From positions 1-33,097 of the forward strand of contig JAHDIE010000039.1 in NCBI GenBank assembly GCA_020630955.1: a stretch of DNA of 33,097 nucleotides, written 5' to 3'. The notes beneath the pieces were generated by a model. The model was not told the origin of the DNA. It saw only the letters and a list, made by a program, of their open reading frames with translations, and ran no database searches. Of the stretch, positions 1 to 8,549 are shown piece after piece. Numbering within the stretch: position 1 is the stretch's first letter; each line of letters begins with the position of its first letter. The position numbers and the translations under genes were made by a program. The stretch is from Saprospiraceae bacterium. Lineage in GTDB: Bacteria > Bacteroidota > Bacteroidia > Chitinophagales > Saprospiraceae.

Positions 1-1453
1 AGATGGCGAATGAAACCGTCTGCACCATGGGTGTAAACATTTTTCCTTCAACCCCTACCAAAACCAAAATTGGTAGATATACGATTAAAATGATAAGCTC
101 TCCAAAGGCCGCGCTACTTCTTATCTTAGATGCTGCTTGGTAGACCTCTGCATCCATTTCAGGAGCGCTTAATTTGGTTTTGTTTTTAAGATTGTGCAAT
201 CGATGCACGATAGCTTCTACAATAATTACTGCTCCATCTACAATCAAGCCAAAATCTATAGCGCCTAAACTCATCAGGTTCCCACTGACGCCAAAAACTC
301 TCATCATATTGACCGCAAAAAGTAGTGATAGTGGAATTACGCTTGCAACAATCAATCCCGCTCTCCAATTTCCAATTAGTAAGACTAAAATAAAAATGAC
401 AATCAAGGCTCCCTCAATTAGATTGGTTCTGACTGTTGATATCGCTCTTTTGACCAATTTGCTTCTATCAAGATAGGGAGTTACTTCGACACCTTCGGGA
501 AGTGTACTTATGATCTGTTTCATTCTATCTTTTACAAGTCCGACAATTTCGGCACTGTTTTCTCCTTTTAGCATCATCACCATGCCATTGACAACTTCCC
601 CTTTTCCATCTTTGGTAGTGGCACCATATCTAACCGTATTACCGAATTGCACTTTAGCAACATCACGAATCAGAATAGGGATATTGTTTTGAGTTTTTAC
701 AACTATTTTTGAGATGTCTTCAAGGGAGTTGACCATACCAATACTTCGGATAAAGTAGGCATAAGGTTTTTTGTCGATATAAGCACCACCTGTATTTTCA
801 TTGTTGCTTTTAAGGGCATTAAAGATATCAGTCATTTTTATGCCCATACTATTTAGTCTAGCTGGATCTACAGCAACTTCATACTCTTTTAAGATTCCTC
901 CTAAGGTATTGACTTCTGCGACTCCTTTTGTTCCTAGCAATTGAGGTACAATGTCCCAGTCCTGAATGGAGCGCAAATCCATAGCATTAAATTTGTTCTC
1001 AAATCCGGGTTTCGCTGAAACGGTATATTGATATATTTCTCCAAGACCTGTTGAGATGGGAGCTAGTTCTGGAGTACCGTAGCCTTCAGGAATTTCTTCG
1101 GTAGCCACTTTTAATCTTTCATTTATTTGGCTTCTGGCCCAATAAATGTCAGTACTTTCTTTGAAGACAACGGTAACAATACTAAGTCCAAATCTACTAA
1201 TGGATCTTAGTTCCACAATTTCTGGAATAGACTTAACAGCAAGCTCAATAGGGTAGGTGATGAACCTTTCTACTTCTTGAGTTGCAAGATTAGGGGAGCT
1301 GGTGAGAATTTGTACTTGATTGTTGGTAATGTCTGGTAAGGCGTCGATGGGTAAATTTTTCAGAGAATAAATTCCTGAAATAATCAAAGCTAAAACAAAC
1401 ATTCCAACAATGAATTTTTGCTTAATCGAATAAGCTATGATCTTGTCAAACAT
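1..1453 (-). CDS. CzcA/CusA-family heavy-metal efflux RND transporter, N-terminal part
   Basis: Inner-membrane proton/metal antiporter of the HME-RND family, which works with a periplasmic adaptor and an outer-membrane channel. The gene starts at 1453 (MFDKIIAYSIKQKF) and runs off the left edge; 484 codons of roughly 1,000-1,400 are present. A first membrane helix lies near residues 10-28, followed by the periplasmic porter region with the typical LPIDALPDITNNQVQI stretch. The helix-4 motif GAIDFGLIVDGAVIIVE (about 397-413) carries the two Asp and one Glu known to be needed for proton coupling in CzcA. This DFG...DGA form is typical of divalent-cation (Zn/Co/Cd/Ni) pumps more than of CusA-type Cu/Ag pumps; substrate remains an inference. 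A DUF6660 gene lies 67 bp upstream on the same strand and is probably cotranscribed. Adaptor and channel genes, if present, would be left of the window. Confidence 0.93.
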   Translation of the reverse strand, partial: MFDKIIAYSIKQKFIVGMFVLALIISGIYSLKNLPIDALPDITNNQVQILTSSPNLATQEVERFITYPIELAVKSIPEIVELRSISRFGLSIVTVVFKESTDIYWARSQINERLKVATEEIPEGYGTPELAPISTGLGEIYQYTVSAKPGFENKFNAMDLRSIQDWDIVPQLLGTKGVAEVNTLGGILKEYEVAVDPARLNSMGIKMTDIFNALKSNNENTGGAYIDKKPYAYFIRSIGMVNSLEDISKIVVKTQNNIPILIRDVAKVQFGNTVRYGATTKDGKGEVVNGMVMMLKGENSAEIVGLVKDRMKQIISTLPEGVEVTPYLDRSKLVKRAISTVRTNLIEGALIVIFILVLLIGNWRAGLIVASVIPLSLLFAVNMMRVFGVSGNLMSLGAIDFGLIVDGAVIIVEAIVHRLHNLKNKTKLSAPEMDAEVYQAASKIRSSAAFGELIILIVYLPILVLVGVEGKMFTPMVQTVSFAI

Positions 1454-1520
1454 GGTGGAAATTTAGAATTAGATAATTAGGAACCTAAAAATTTCGACAT
1501 AGGTATCCATAGAAAATCAT

Positions 1521-1823
1521 CTAACTTAGGGAAGGTGGGTGCCATACACTATTGGATATGGTAAAAGCATAATTGTTCTGATATTTCCAATCATATGCTT
1601 GCTTTTTTTGATGGTCTTTATATGGATAATCAATCAAGCTTGGAATTGTATAGCTAACGCTACAGCAAGCACACATACAAAGCGGTGTACAGTGATCTTT
1701 TTCATCCTCTGAATGATTGTGATCTGAACTAAATTCGCTTTCATTACAGGTGTGGCTATCTGAGCAAGGTGCAATGACCAAACCGAAAAACAATACTGCC
1801 AAAATGAATGCGATATGCTTCAT
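1521..1823 (-). CDS. DUF6660-like small Cys/His-rich exported protein
   Basis: A 100-residue protein with a hydrophobic N-terminal segment (residues about 3-19), then a short Cys/His/Asp-rich region: C20, H24, C26, H35, H37, H44, C45, C49, C51, C53 and C54. The core CTPLCMCACC and the closing WHPPSL resemble the DUF6660 family, small proteins often found just upstream of CusA/CzcA pump genes in Bacteroidota. I recall that family from memory and did not search it. Clustered Cys and His suggest metal binding at the periplasmic side, perhaps as a sensor or chaperone for the pump; this is inferred from composition and position. C20 follows IAP, so a lipoprotein is possible but the lipobox is poor. 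It reads toward the pump gene, 67 bp away, and is probably first in the operon. Confidence 0.8.
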   Translation of the reverse strand: MKHIAFILAVLFFGLVIAPCSDSHTCNESEFSSDHNHSEDEKDHCTPLCMCACCSVSYTIPSLIDYPYKDHQKKQAYDWKYQNNYAFTISNSVWHPPSLS

Positions 1824-1897
1824 AAGGATAAAAGTATAAAAAAGATTGATGGCTTATTTTATAAAAAAGTGAATAAGCTGTTAAAGATGCGATATTA

Positions 1898-2632
1898 TCA
1901 CTTAGCCTTTAGAATTTCTAGCACTTCGCTTCTTTTTCTAACGGATACAGGAATCATTTCTTTGTTTTTTAAAAGGAGATAACCGCCATCAGTTTTTTGG
2001 AGTGAATCTATATATTCTGCATTAACCAGATGAGATTGGTGGGATCTTATAAATCCAATCGGGCTCAAAATATTATCATATTCTTTCAATGATTTGGTGA
2101 CCACCATTTTTGATTCATCGTTAAAATAAAATGTTGTATAATTGCTATCTGCCTGGCATCTGACTATATCTTTTATATCTACAATTCTTAATTCGTCTTG
2201 TGTATTCAAAGCGATTTGTTTTGAATTATTCTCGTTAAATGTTGCTTTTGCAATTGAGACTTGTACACCACTAGTACCTGTTTTTTGCTTTGCTTTTTCG
2301 AATGCTTCTTTTAATAGATCAGGATCAGCTGGTTTTAATAAATAATCTATGGCAGCATACCTAAATGCTTTAATTGCATATTCATTGGAACCGGTAACAA
2401 AAATGATGTTTGGGTAAGGCTCTTCTAAAAGATCCAAAAGATCAAAGCCTAATCCATCGGGCATTTCAATATCTAAAAAGACCAAATCTGGTTTTATTTT
2501 TTTTATTAGCTTGGCTCCTCTTACTACACTTTCCGCTGTACCAACAATTTCGATATCTGGGATATTTTCTTCAATTTCGACCTTAAGACTAGCAATCGCT
2601 AAGGGCATATCATCAATGATTACGGCTTTCAT
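1898..2632 (-). CDS. LytTR-family response regulator
   Basis: A 244-residue two-component response regulator: receiver domain at about 1-120, LytTR DNA-binding domain at about 135-240. The receiver has the acidic pocket D7/D8, phospho-acceptor D54 in VFLDIEMPDG, T80 in IFVTGS and K100 in YLLKPAD, so it looks competent for phosphorylation. The LytTR half contains the usual RSHQSHLVN stretch followed by the VSVRKR region. The ATG lies one base after the TAA stop of the PaiB-like gene, so the two are probably translationally coupled. No histidine kinase is encoded in the window; LytTR regulators in Bacteroidota usually sit beside a LytS/YehU-type kinase, so this is an orphan here. Targets are unknown. 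Confidence 0.93.
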   Translation of the reverse strand: MKAVIIDDMPLAIASLKVEIEENIPDIEIVGTAESVVRGAKLIKKIKPDLVFLDIEMPDGLGFDLLDLLEEPYPNIIFVTGSNEYAIKAFRYAAIDYLLKPADPDLLKEAFEKAKQKTGTSGVQVSIAKATFNENNSKQIALNTQDELRIVDIKDIVRCQADSNYTTFYFNDESKMVVTKSLKEYDNILSPIGFIRSHQSHLVNAEYIDSLQKTDGGYLLLKNKEMIPVSVRKRSEVLEILKAK

Positions 2633-2633
2633 T

Positions 2634-3257
2634 TTATCCTATTTTTAAGCGCTTTTCCAATTCTTTAATCATTAGTTTGGATAACGTCGTATCAATCTTC
2701 TTTAGTTCCAAAATAATATTTTGTAGATCTTTTTTGTTCCTATTTTGGCTCAATTTAAATTGAGCCTCGATTTTATCAATTGAAATTTCGAATCCAGTTA
2801 CACCATTCAACATGGCTTTGATTTTATCCGGAAGGGTATCGAGTGAAACGGGGTTTTCATTATTTCTTTCATGTCGATCTGTCAGCCTTTTAATCGATTG
2901 ATAGACTTCATCTTCGTTTTGAATTTTGACGCTTCCGCAAATGTGTACGCTCATATAATTCCAAGTCGGAGCATTAGGATCTTCATACCAAGAAGAGGAA
3001 ATATAATGATTGGTTGGAGATAAAAAAATGACCAAAACTGAAGGATTGCTTTGTAATAACTTGCTTTGAGGGTTTACTTTAGCGATGTGTCCTCTAAGTA
3101 CCTTTTCTCCCTTTTCGTTGATTTCAAGTTCTAATGGGGTGTGGGTAGCAAAAGGGTATTGTTGGTCTTGGCTTATGATAGTTCCTAGACTCACTGACCT
3201 AATAAATTCATCAATTAAATTTTGGTCAGAAACTTGAAAGTATTTTGGAACCCACAT
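2634..3257 (-). CDS. PaiB-like FMN-binding protein
   Basis: A 207-residue protein of the PaiB / FMN-binding split-barrel family. The start MWVPKYFQ, the ATHTPLELE stretch, GHIAKVNPQ and the core YISSSWYEDPNAPTWNYMSV are hallmarks of the family. PaiB was described in Bacillus subtilis as a negative regulator of sporulation and protease genes. Many homologues may be flavin- or haem-binding enzymes, so a regulatory role here is not established. The C-terminal third is Lys/Leu-rich and probably helical. The gene ends one base before the LytTR regulator begins, suggesting a two-gene operon. Length matches the family. The family call is firm; the biological role is uncertain. Confidence 0.9.
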   Translation of the reverse strand: MWVPKYFQVSDQNLIDEFIRSVSLGTIISQDQQYPFATHTPLELEINEKGEKVLRGHIAKVNPQSKLLQSNPSVLVIFLSPTNHYISSSWYEDPNAPTWNYMSVHICGSVKIQNEDEVYQSIKRLTDRHERNNENPVSLDTLPDKIKAMLNGVTGFEISIDKIEAQFKLSQNRNKKDLQNIILELKKIDTTLSKLMIKELEKRLKIG

Positions 3258-3319
3258 GATTTTAATCTTTGTGGCAATTTATAACATGCAGGCTCCAAAG
3301 TCTAATTTTGCATTAAAAA

Positions 3320-4324
3320 TTACTTATCCTTTTTTTCTTTTTCAAATTCTTCTTTAGCTTTTATTGCTTTTACTTCTTCAACTAATTCTCGGTTTCTTTT
3401 TGGATCCCATGTAAAATCCCAATTGTTAGCATATTCCTGTAAAGGGCCAAGACCAACAGTTGCTCTGATACTATCTATTTTCATTGGATTTTCTATTTCT
3501 GAAAAATAGTATTCATTGGTTACAGGGTGTCTACTGACTTGACTTCCGTAAATTTGTGGTCTACCATTTCTCATATTAACTCTATCCACAAGTAAAGCTA
3601 CGGACCTCCAAGATACTTCTCCTTTGTCTGCCGCTTCGGTAATGATAGATAAATATTTTTCTTGAATTTCAAGATCAGCATGTTGGATTACAAGAAAAGC
3701 AGTTGATGCCTGACCATCTCCAACGATTGATTTTCCAGGGTAACCCATTTCTTCAATGAGCTCACATATTCTAATTGTATTTATTGAATCGGCGGCATTT
3801 TGAAGAACCCACAAAGAATCCATTTGTGGAGACTCCCAACCATATTTTTCTTCAACTCCTCTCATCTCTCTTCGATATCTCTGATCTTCATATCTAATTA
3901 CTTCAAACTCTTCCATTAAGGCCAAATTTACTCCTGATTTTTCTCCATATTCAACATACATTTGATCTATCAATTCATCAAATTCTGTGTTTTTTAAATA
4001 TTCAAATTCTGGATAATTGTTAAAAATATTTTTGGAACCTCCCCAACTAAGATCAAAGGCAATTTTTAGCTGTTCGTCCATATATGCTTTATTGCCAGCA
4101 CTAAAGGCACAAGCTGCGTTTCGTAAAGTACTCAAGTAACTGGTTTGCTTTATTTCGAATGCCTGCTTATAATAGATCATACAAGAGTCGTATTTCATGT
4201 TATTAAGAGCACTTTCGCCTGACATAACCAATGGTTTATATTCAGGATTGTCGGAACTAAATTGTTGGGCATGAATAAGGTTTGAAAAAATGATTCCTAG
4301 GGCACATAAAAGTATTGATCTCAT
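3320..4324 (-). CDS. Exported TPR-like protein with DUF6624 domain
   Basis: A 334-residue protein with an N-terminal signal peptide (MRSILLCALGIIFSNLIHAQ). Residues about 30-110 look like TPR helices (MKYDSCMIYYKQAFEIKQ, then an alanine-rich helix pair). The C-terminal half, about 140-300, matches what I know of DUF6624: EDQRYRREM, NTIRICELIEEMGYPGKS, AFLVIQHADLE, LLVDRVNMRNGRPQIYGSQV. No enzymatic activity is known for this domain. The last 35 residues are Lys/Glu-rich. It is divergent from the TonB receptor across 170 bp and 62 bp upstream of the PaiB-like gene on the same strand. No terminator is visible after it, so readthrough into paiB is possible. Secretion to periplasm is inferred from the signal peptide. 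Confidence 0.82.
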   Translation of the reverse strand: MRSILLCALGIIFSNLIHAQQFSSDNPEYKPLVMSGESALNNMKYDSCMIYYKQAFEIKQTSYLSTLRNAACAFSAGNKAYMDEQLKIAFDLSWGGSKNIFNNYPEFEYLKNTEFDELIDQMYVEYGEKSGVNLALMEEFEVIRYEDQRYRREMRGVEEKYGWESPQMDSLWVLQNAADSINTIRICELIEEMGYPGKSIVGDGQASTAFLVIQHADLEIQEKYLSIITEAADKGEVSWRSVALLVDRVNMRNGRPQIYGSQVSRHPVTNEYYFSEIENPMKIDSIRATVGLGPLQEYANNWDFTWDPKRNRELVEEVKAIKAKEEFEKEKKDK

Positions 4325-4405
4325 GATTTAATAATTTGATATAAAAATAGATAAGTTGATAGTTAAGATAGCTATTTTGTTTGAGAATGAGATGAAAAAA
4401 TAACT

Positions 4406-4436
4406 TTTGGCATGTAGCCAAATAAAGTATTTTTAC
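4406..4436 (+). promoter_or_regulatory. Possible promoter/operator of the TonB receptor gene
   Basis: In the divergent gap there is a 6-bp inverted repeat TTTGGC-ATGTA-GCCAAA (4406-4422). Directly after it comes TATTTTTA (4429-4436), one mismatch from the Bacteroidota -7 element TAnnTTTG. A TTTG at 4406-4409 sits 19 bases before it, which is the favoured -33 to -7 spacing. The left arm of the repeat would therefore overlap the -33 element. This is a motif-level suggestion only. Confidence 0.3.
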
Positions 4437-4494
4437 TTCTAGTATACATAATTAGAAATCATTAGTATATTCAATAAACCAAATAAAAATGTAA

Positions 4495-7116
4495 ATGAAA
4501 AAACTAAAATTATACTTTGGAATTATCCTAGTAGCTCTATTAGCAACAACTCAAATTCAAGCTCAAAATATTAAGGGGAAGATTCTTGACAGTAGTGGAA
4601 GTCCTTTGATAGGAGCAAGTGTTTTGATAGAAAATACTTCCGTAGGAACAATAACTGATATTGATGGTAACTTTGCTATACAAGCATCGGATTTTCCTGT
4701 GAATCTTATTGTAAGTTATACAGGCTTTGACACACAAACCATTAATGTTGGCTCATCGACTTCTAATCTAATGGTAAATATGGTCGAAGGACTAAAGTTA
4801 AGTGAGGTTGTTGTGACCGGCTCAAGAGGAAAGCCTAGAACCATTTTAGGTAGCCCTGTCCCTATTGACAACATTAATGCTGCACAATTGAGAGAAAGTG
4901 GGCAAGTTACTGTTGATCAGATGTTGAATTACAAAATACCGTCTTACAATTCATCAAATCAAACAATCTCTGATGCAACTGCGCACTTTGATCCAAGTGA
5001 ATTAAGAAATCTTGGTCCATCAAGAACATTGGTTCTTGTCAATGGAAAAAGAAAAAATCAAAGTTCACTAGTATATGTAAACGATACACCTGGAAAAGGA
5101 GAAGTGGGTACAGATATGAAATCTATTCCTGCTGAGTCAATTGAAAGAATTGAGGTTTTAAGAGATGGAGCAGCTGCACAATATGGGTCGGATGCGATTG
5201 CAGGTGTAATTAATATTATCTTAAAAGAAAGAACTGATGGCGAAATAACTGCCAATGCAGGGATCACTTCAATGGGTGATGGACTTACCTATGATCTAGG
5301 AATTAATAAGGGCTTGAAGGTAGGTGATAATGGATTTTTAAATCTTACAGGATCATTTTATCATCAAGATGAAACAGATAGAGCTGGTGAGCCCGGTGGT
5401 GATGGTTTATTTGGAGTTATCTTCGGAGATGATGCAATCCTGAACGGTACTCATCCTTGGATTCAAGATAATCCAGATTTGGGAATGACGATAGGACAGC
5501 CTAATTATTCTAAAATTTCTGGCCTTGCTAATCTAGGGATTCCATATGGAGACTCTGGTGAATTTTATAGCACTTTGGGATATACCTATAGAGATGGAAA
5601 ATCTTTTGCATTGTATAGAGCTCCTTATTGGATTACCGATGATGCAGGTTTATTAACCCCAGATGGTGAACAATATGCTGGATTTCAACCAACTTTCGAA
5701 ACAACAGTAGGAGATATTACATTTATAGCTGGGACAAAAAATAAATTAGGTTCGTGGAATTCTGATTTAAGTTTAGCGTATGGTGCAAACTCTGTATCCT
5801 ACTTGATAGGAAACACCATTAATCCTGCATTGTTACCTAACAGTCCGACCGAGTTTGATGCTGGAGCCTATGCATTCAATAATCTGGTTGGAAACTTCGA
5901 TTTGAATAGAAGTTTTGGAGATCTTACCTTATCATTAGGTACAGAAGCAAGAAGAGAAACATTTGATGTTGTAGCAGGACAAGAGGAATCTTATGTTGAT
6001 GGTGGAGCACAATCATTCCCTGGTTTGCAGCCTTCAAATGAGCTGACAGAAGGAAGATCTAATATCGGTGTATATGCTGGATTGGATTACGACATCTCTG
6101 ACAATACACTTATAGGTGGTGCGGCTCGTTTCGAAAATTATTCTGACTTTGGAAGCAACCTTTCATGGAAGGTAAATGCAAGACAGTTTATTGCTGACAA
6201 AAAAGGTGCAATAAGAGCTTCTGTAAGTACTGGGTTTAGAGCACCTTCTTTACATCAGATTTACTTGAGCAATGTTCAAACCTTGGTATCAGGAGGAACT
6301 GTTTCAAATCAAGGAACCTTCAATAATGTAAGTGACGTGATCAAAGGTCTTGGTGTACCTGCATTAGACGCTGAAGAATCATTCAACATTACAGCTGGTC
6401 TAACTTACAAACTATCTGATGGATTTTCATTTTCTGCTGATTATTATAACATTTCAGTAGACAATAGAGTCTTGTTTACTGGAGAAATCGGATTTGATGG
6501 AGACGATACTACAACCAATCCAGTTGAGGAGATTTTGATCGACAATAGCGTAACCAGTATTAAGTATTTTGTAAATGCGCTTGATACAAGAACCACAGGA
6601 TTTGATATTGTTCTTGATTATACATCATCAAAATTTGATGCAGTTTTATCTGCAAATATTAATGAAACTACAATTGAAAATGATAACATATCATCACCAG
6701 GAGTAGTTGGAGATGTTGGTTATGAAATATTCAATAGAAAGGAGCAATCAAGAATTACATCTGCTAGACCAGGGGTTAAAGCCTTGTTAGGTTTGAAATA
6801 TAAAATGGATAAGTTTAATGTGTCATTGAATAACACATATTTTGGGGAGGTTACTTGGCAACACGCTTCAGATCCATCAAAAGATCAAACATTCGGAAGC
6901 CGAGTAATCACAGATCTTTTGTTTGGTTATAATGTATCTGATGCATTTAGAGTGAATCTTACCATCAATAATTTATTGAATGTTTATCCAGATGTGATAG
7001 ATACAAAAGGTGATTTTGTAACTGACTTGGGTGGAAGATTTAAGTATCCTTGGGAAGTAAATCAGTTTGGATTTAATGGGATGTACATAAAAGGTGGTGT
7101 TAGTTATAAGTTTTAA
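4495..7116 (+). CDS. TonB-dependent outer-membrane receptor
   Basis: An 873-residue outer-membrane active transporter. Signal peptide ends near IQAQ (residue 24); then a carboxypeptidase-regulatory-like domain (about 25-105, KGKILDSSGSPLIGASVLIE), a plug domain (about 115-245, with IPAESIERIEVLRDGAAAQY and GSDAIAGVINIILK) and a 22-strand-type beta-barrel ending in the aromatic-terminated GGVSYKF. The short segment SEVVVTGSRG is at the usual TonB-box position. No SusD partner follows, and the length and plug signature fit FecA/FepA-like receptors better than SusC, so siderophore, vitamin, metal complex or small peptide are all open; the substrate cannot be read from sequence. It is monocistronic: a strong terminator follows within 22 bp. 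The start is in an A-rich context typical of Bacteroidota. Confidence 0.93.
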   Translation: MKKLKLYFGIILVALLATTQIQAQNIKGKILDSSGSPLIGASVLIENTSVGTITDIDGNFAIQASDFPVNLIVSYTGFDTQTINVGSSTSNLMVNMVEGLKLSEVVVTGSRGKPRTILGSPVPIDNINAAQLRESGQVTVDQMLNYKIPSYNSSNQTISDATAHFDPSELRNLGPSRTLVLVNGKRKNQSSLVYVNDTPGKGEVGTDMKSIPAESIERIEVLRDGAAAQYGSDAIAGVINIILKERTDGEITANAGITSMGDGLTYDLGINKGLKVGDNGFLNLTGSFYHQDETDRAGEPGGDGLFGVIFGDDAILNGTHPWIQDNPDLGMTIGQPNYSKISGLANLGIPYGDSGEFYSTLGYTYRDGKSFALYRAPYWITDDAGLLTPDGEQYAGFQPTFETTVGDITFIAGTKNKLGSWNSDLSLAYGANSVSYLIGNTINPALLPNSPTEFDAGAYAFNNLVGNFDLNRSFGDLTLSLGTEARRETFDVVAGQEESYVDGGAQSFPGLQPSNELTEGRSNIGVYAGLDYDISDNTLIGGAARFENYSDFGSNLSWKVNARQFIADKKGAIRASVSTGFRAPSLHQIYLSNVQTLVSGGTVSNQGTFNNVSDVIKGLGVPALDAEESFNITAGLTYKLSDGFSFSADYYNISVDNRVLFTGEIGFDGDDTTTNPVEEILIDNSVTSIKYFVNALDTRTTGFDIVLDYTSSKFDAVLSANINETTIENDNISSPGVVGDVGYEIFNRKEQSRITSARPGVKALLGLKYKMDKFNVSLNNTYFGEVTWQHASDPSKDQTFGSRVITDLLFGYNVSDAFRVNLTINNLLNVYPDVIDTKGDFVTDLGGRFKYPWEVNQFGFNGMYIKGGVSYKF

Positions 7117-7137
7117 TACCAGGATTAAATAAGATAA

Positions 7138-7171
7138 AAAGGCGTGTTTGCGAATAGGTAAACACGCCTTT
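7138..7171 (+). terminator. Rho-independent terminator after the TonB receptor
   Basis: A perfect 12-bp stem AAAGGCGTGTTT / AAACACGCCTTT (7138-7149 and 7160-7171) with a 10-base loop, 21 bases after the stop codon and followed by a T-rich stretch. Confidence 0.85.
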
Positions 7172-7259
7172 ATTATTTTATTAATTTTTTTGCAAATGGA
7201 GTCTGATTGCTTAAAAAAAATTAACTTGAAGTAATATTAACCTAACAAAACAAATAGCC

Positions 7260-7688
7260 ATGACAACTAAAGTTCAAATACCAATTTGGTTCTGGGTCGT
7301 TTCAGTAATAGCACTATTGTGGAATTTAATGGGATTGTTTGCCTTTTATGCTGATATGACGATTTCAGAGGAAATGTTATCTACCTTGACTCCCGAACAT
7401 CAAGCATTATACACCAATCAACCCCTTTGGGTTAAGATTGCATTTGGTGGTGCTGTAATTTTAGGTGTTTTAGGATGCATAGGTTTGTTAATGCGTAAAA
7501 AATGGTCCACGCAATTGCTTCTGTTATCTGCGGCTTGTGTATTAGCTCAAATGGCCCATAGTTTTATGTCTAATGCCTATGAAATTGTTGGAGGGAATGC
7601 TATGATGATGGGAATTGTTGTTCTTGTTTTTGCATTATTCCTAATTTGGTTTTCTAGACATGCATTAGTAAAGGGATTTCTCAATTAA
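7260..7688 (+). CDS. Small four-helix integral membrane protein
   Basis: A 142-residue hydrophobic protein with four predicted membrane helices at about 8-30, 57-78, 83-103 and 113-133. A short polar loop, SEEMLSTLTPEHQALYTNQP, lies between helices 1 and 2. The pattern (IPIWFWVVSVIALLWNLMG start, TPEHQALY loop) is common in Bacteroidota, where such proteins are often labelled as sugar transporters without evidence. I do not assign a function. It stands alone between two terminators: the receptor terminator lies upstream, and a bidirectional one separates it from the convergent NHL gene. No good TAnnTTTG element is seen in the 140 bp upstream. Start ATG at 7260 is the only reasonable one. Confidence 0.8.
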   Translation: MTTKVQIPIWFWVVSVIALLWNLMGLFAFYADMTISEEMLSTLTPEHQALYTNQPLWVKIAFGGAVILGVLGCIGLLMRKKWSTQLLLLSAACVLAQMAHSFMSNAYEIVGGNAMMMGIVVLVFALFLIWFSRHALVKGFLN

Positions 7689-7692
7689 AAAG

Positions 7693-7728
7693 AAAAAGGC
7701 CTTCTTCAATGTAGAAAAAGGCCTTTTT
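7693..7728. terminator. Bidirectional terminator between convergent genes
   Basis: An 11-bp perfect stem AAAAAGGCCTT / AAGGCCTTTTT (7693-7703, 7718-7728) with a 14-base loop. It is 4 bases after the plus-strand stop and 3 bases beyond the minus-strand stop at 7732. The A-run on one side and T-run on the other let it work for both strands. Confidence 0.8.
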
Positions 7729-7731
7729 GCT

Positions 7732-8544
7732 TTAAATTTTATAGACTGCAATTGATTGAGACTTATAATTGGTTATGTATAATTTGTCATTGTAAATAAC
7801 CATATCAGTAGGCTTTTGTAATCCTTCTTTGAGTTCTGCAATAAATTGTCCATCATGCTTGTACAATAATACTCGATCATGTTCAAAATCCGTGATATAG
7901 ATAAATTCTCCATCAACAAATATTCCTGTTGCTGCATTCATTTTTTCTTCTTTACCCATATTCTTTACATGCTTTCCTGATTTATCAATAATCTGAATTC
8001 GATTATTATATGCATCTGCAACATAAATTTTGTCACCTACCATCTGGACATCCGTTGGATAATGAAATTCTAAATCGCCATTGCCCTTTTCACCCACCGA
8101 AAGCCAATTTGATCCATCAGTGTAGATGACTCGATGATTATAAAAATCAGCAATTGCCATTTCTTTTCCTAGAACATCCACACCAGCTGGTGCATCAAGA
8201 CTATCTTTTAATATTAACTCAGATCGAAGACCATTTTTGTACTCAACAATTGCATCGGTTCCATAAGAAGGAATATATACACTTTCACCATCGATGGCAA
8301 TATGCATTGGTCTTTCAAAATCTTTTTCTTCAACGAGAATATTTCCATCCATATCCATTTTTAAAAGACGACTATTGTCTCCATCCGAAATCCAAATCTC
8401 ATCATTTGCAATATCAATACCGATAGGTGCTGCCCCAGAGATGTCAATCTCTTTTTCAAAGGTCCAGGCTGGTCCCGACTCCTTGCAAGATGACAATAGT
8501 AGACTCAACAGGATAAAATAATATATGTTTTTCATTATGTTCAT
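7732..8544 (-). CDS. NHL-repeat beta-propeller lipoprotein
   Basis: About 270 residues. The open frame extends to 8577, but ATGs at 8544 (MNIMKNIYYF) and 8535 (MKNIYYF) fit better, because they place a short hydrophobic signal directly before the lipobox LSSC. I use 8544, 6 bases after the upstream stop; 8535 is equally possible. After the lipid-anchor Cys, NHL-type blades repeat about every 40-45 residues (IGIDIANDEIWISDGDNSRL, MHIAIDGESVYIPSYGTDAI, VGDKIYVADAYNNRIQIIDK, IFVDGEFIYITDFEHDRVLL, MVIYNDKLYITNYKSQS), giving a probable six-bladed propeller. NHL propellers mostly mediate binding. It is last in the cluster with the HMA protein, beta-barrel and HYC_CC_PP genes, which suggests an envelope role linked to metals; this is context only. 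No catalytic residues are evident. Confidence 0.85.
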   Translation of the reverse strand: MNIMKNIYYFILLSLLLSSCKESGPAWTFEKEIDISGAAPIGIDIANDEIWISDGDNSRLLKMDMDGNILVEEKDFERPMHIAIDGESVYIPSYGTDAIVEYKNGLRSELILKDSLDAPAGVDVLGKEMAIADFYNHRVIYTDGSNWLSVGEKGNGDLEFHYPTDVQMVGDKIYVADAYNNRIQIIDKSGKHVKNMGKEEKMNAATGIFVDGEFIYITDFEHDRVLLYKHDGQFIAELKEGLQKPTDMVIYNDKLYITNYKSQSIAVYKI

Positions 8545-8549
8545 TTGGT

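Noticed and set aside
1824-1840. TACTTTTA on the minus strand as the promoter of the DUF6660-pump operon
   Set aside because: One mismatch to TAnnTTTG and so close to the ATG that transcription would begin at or after the start codon.
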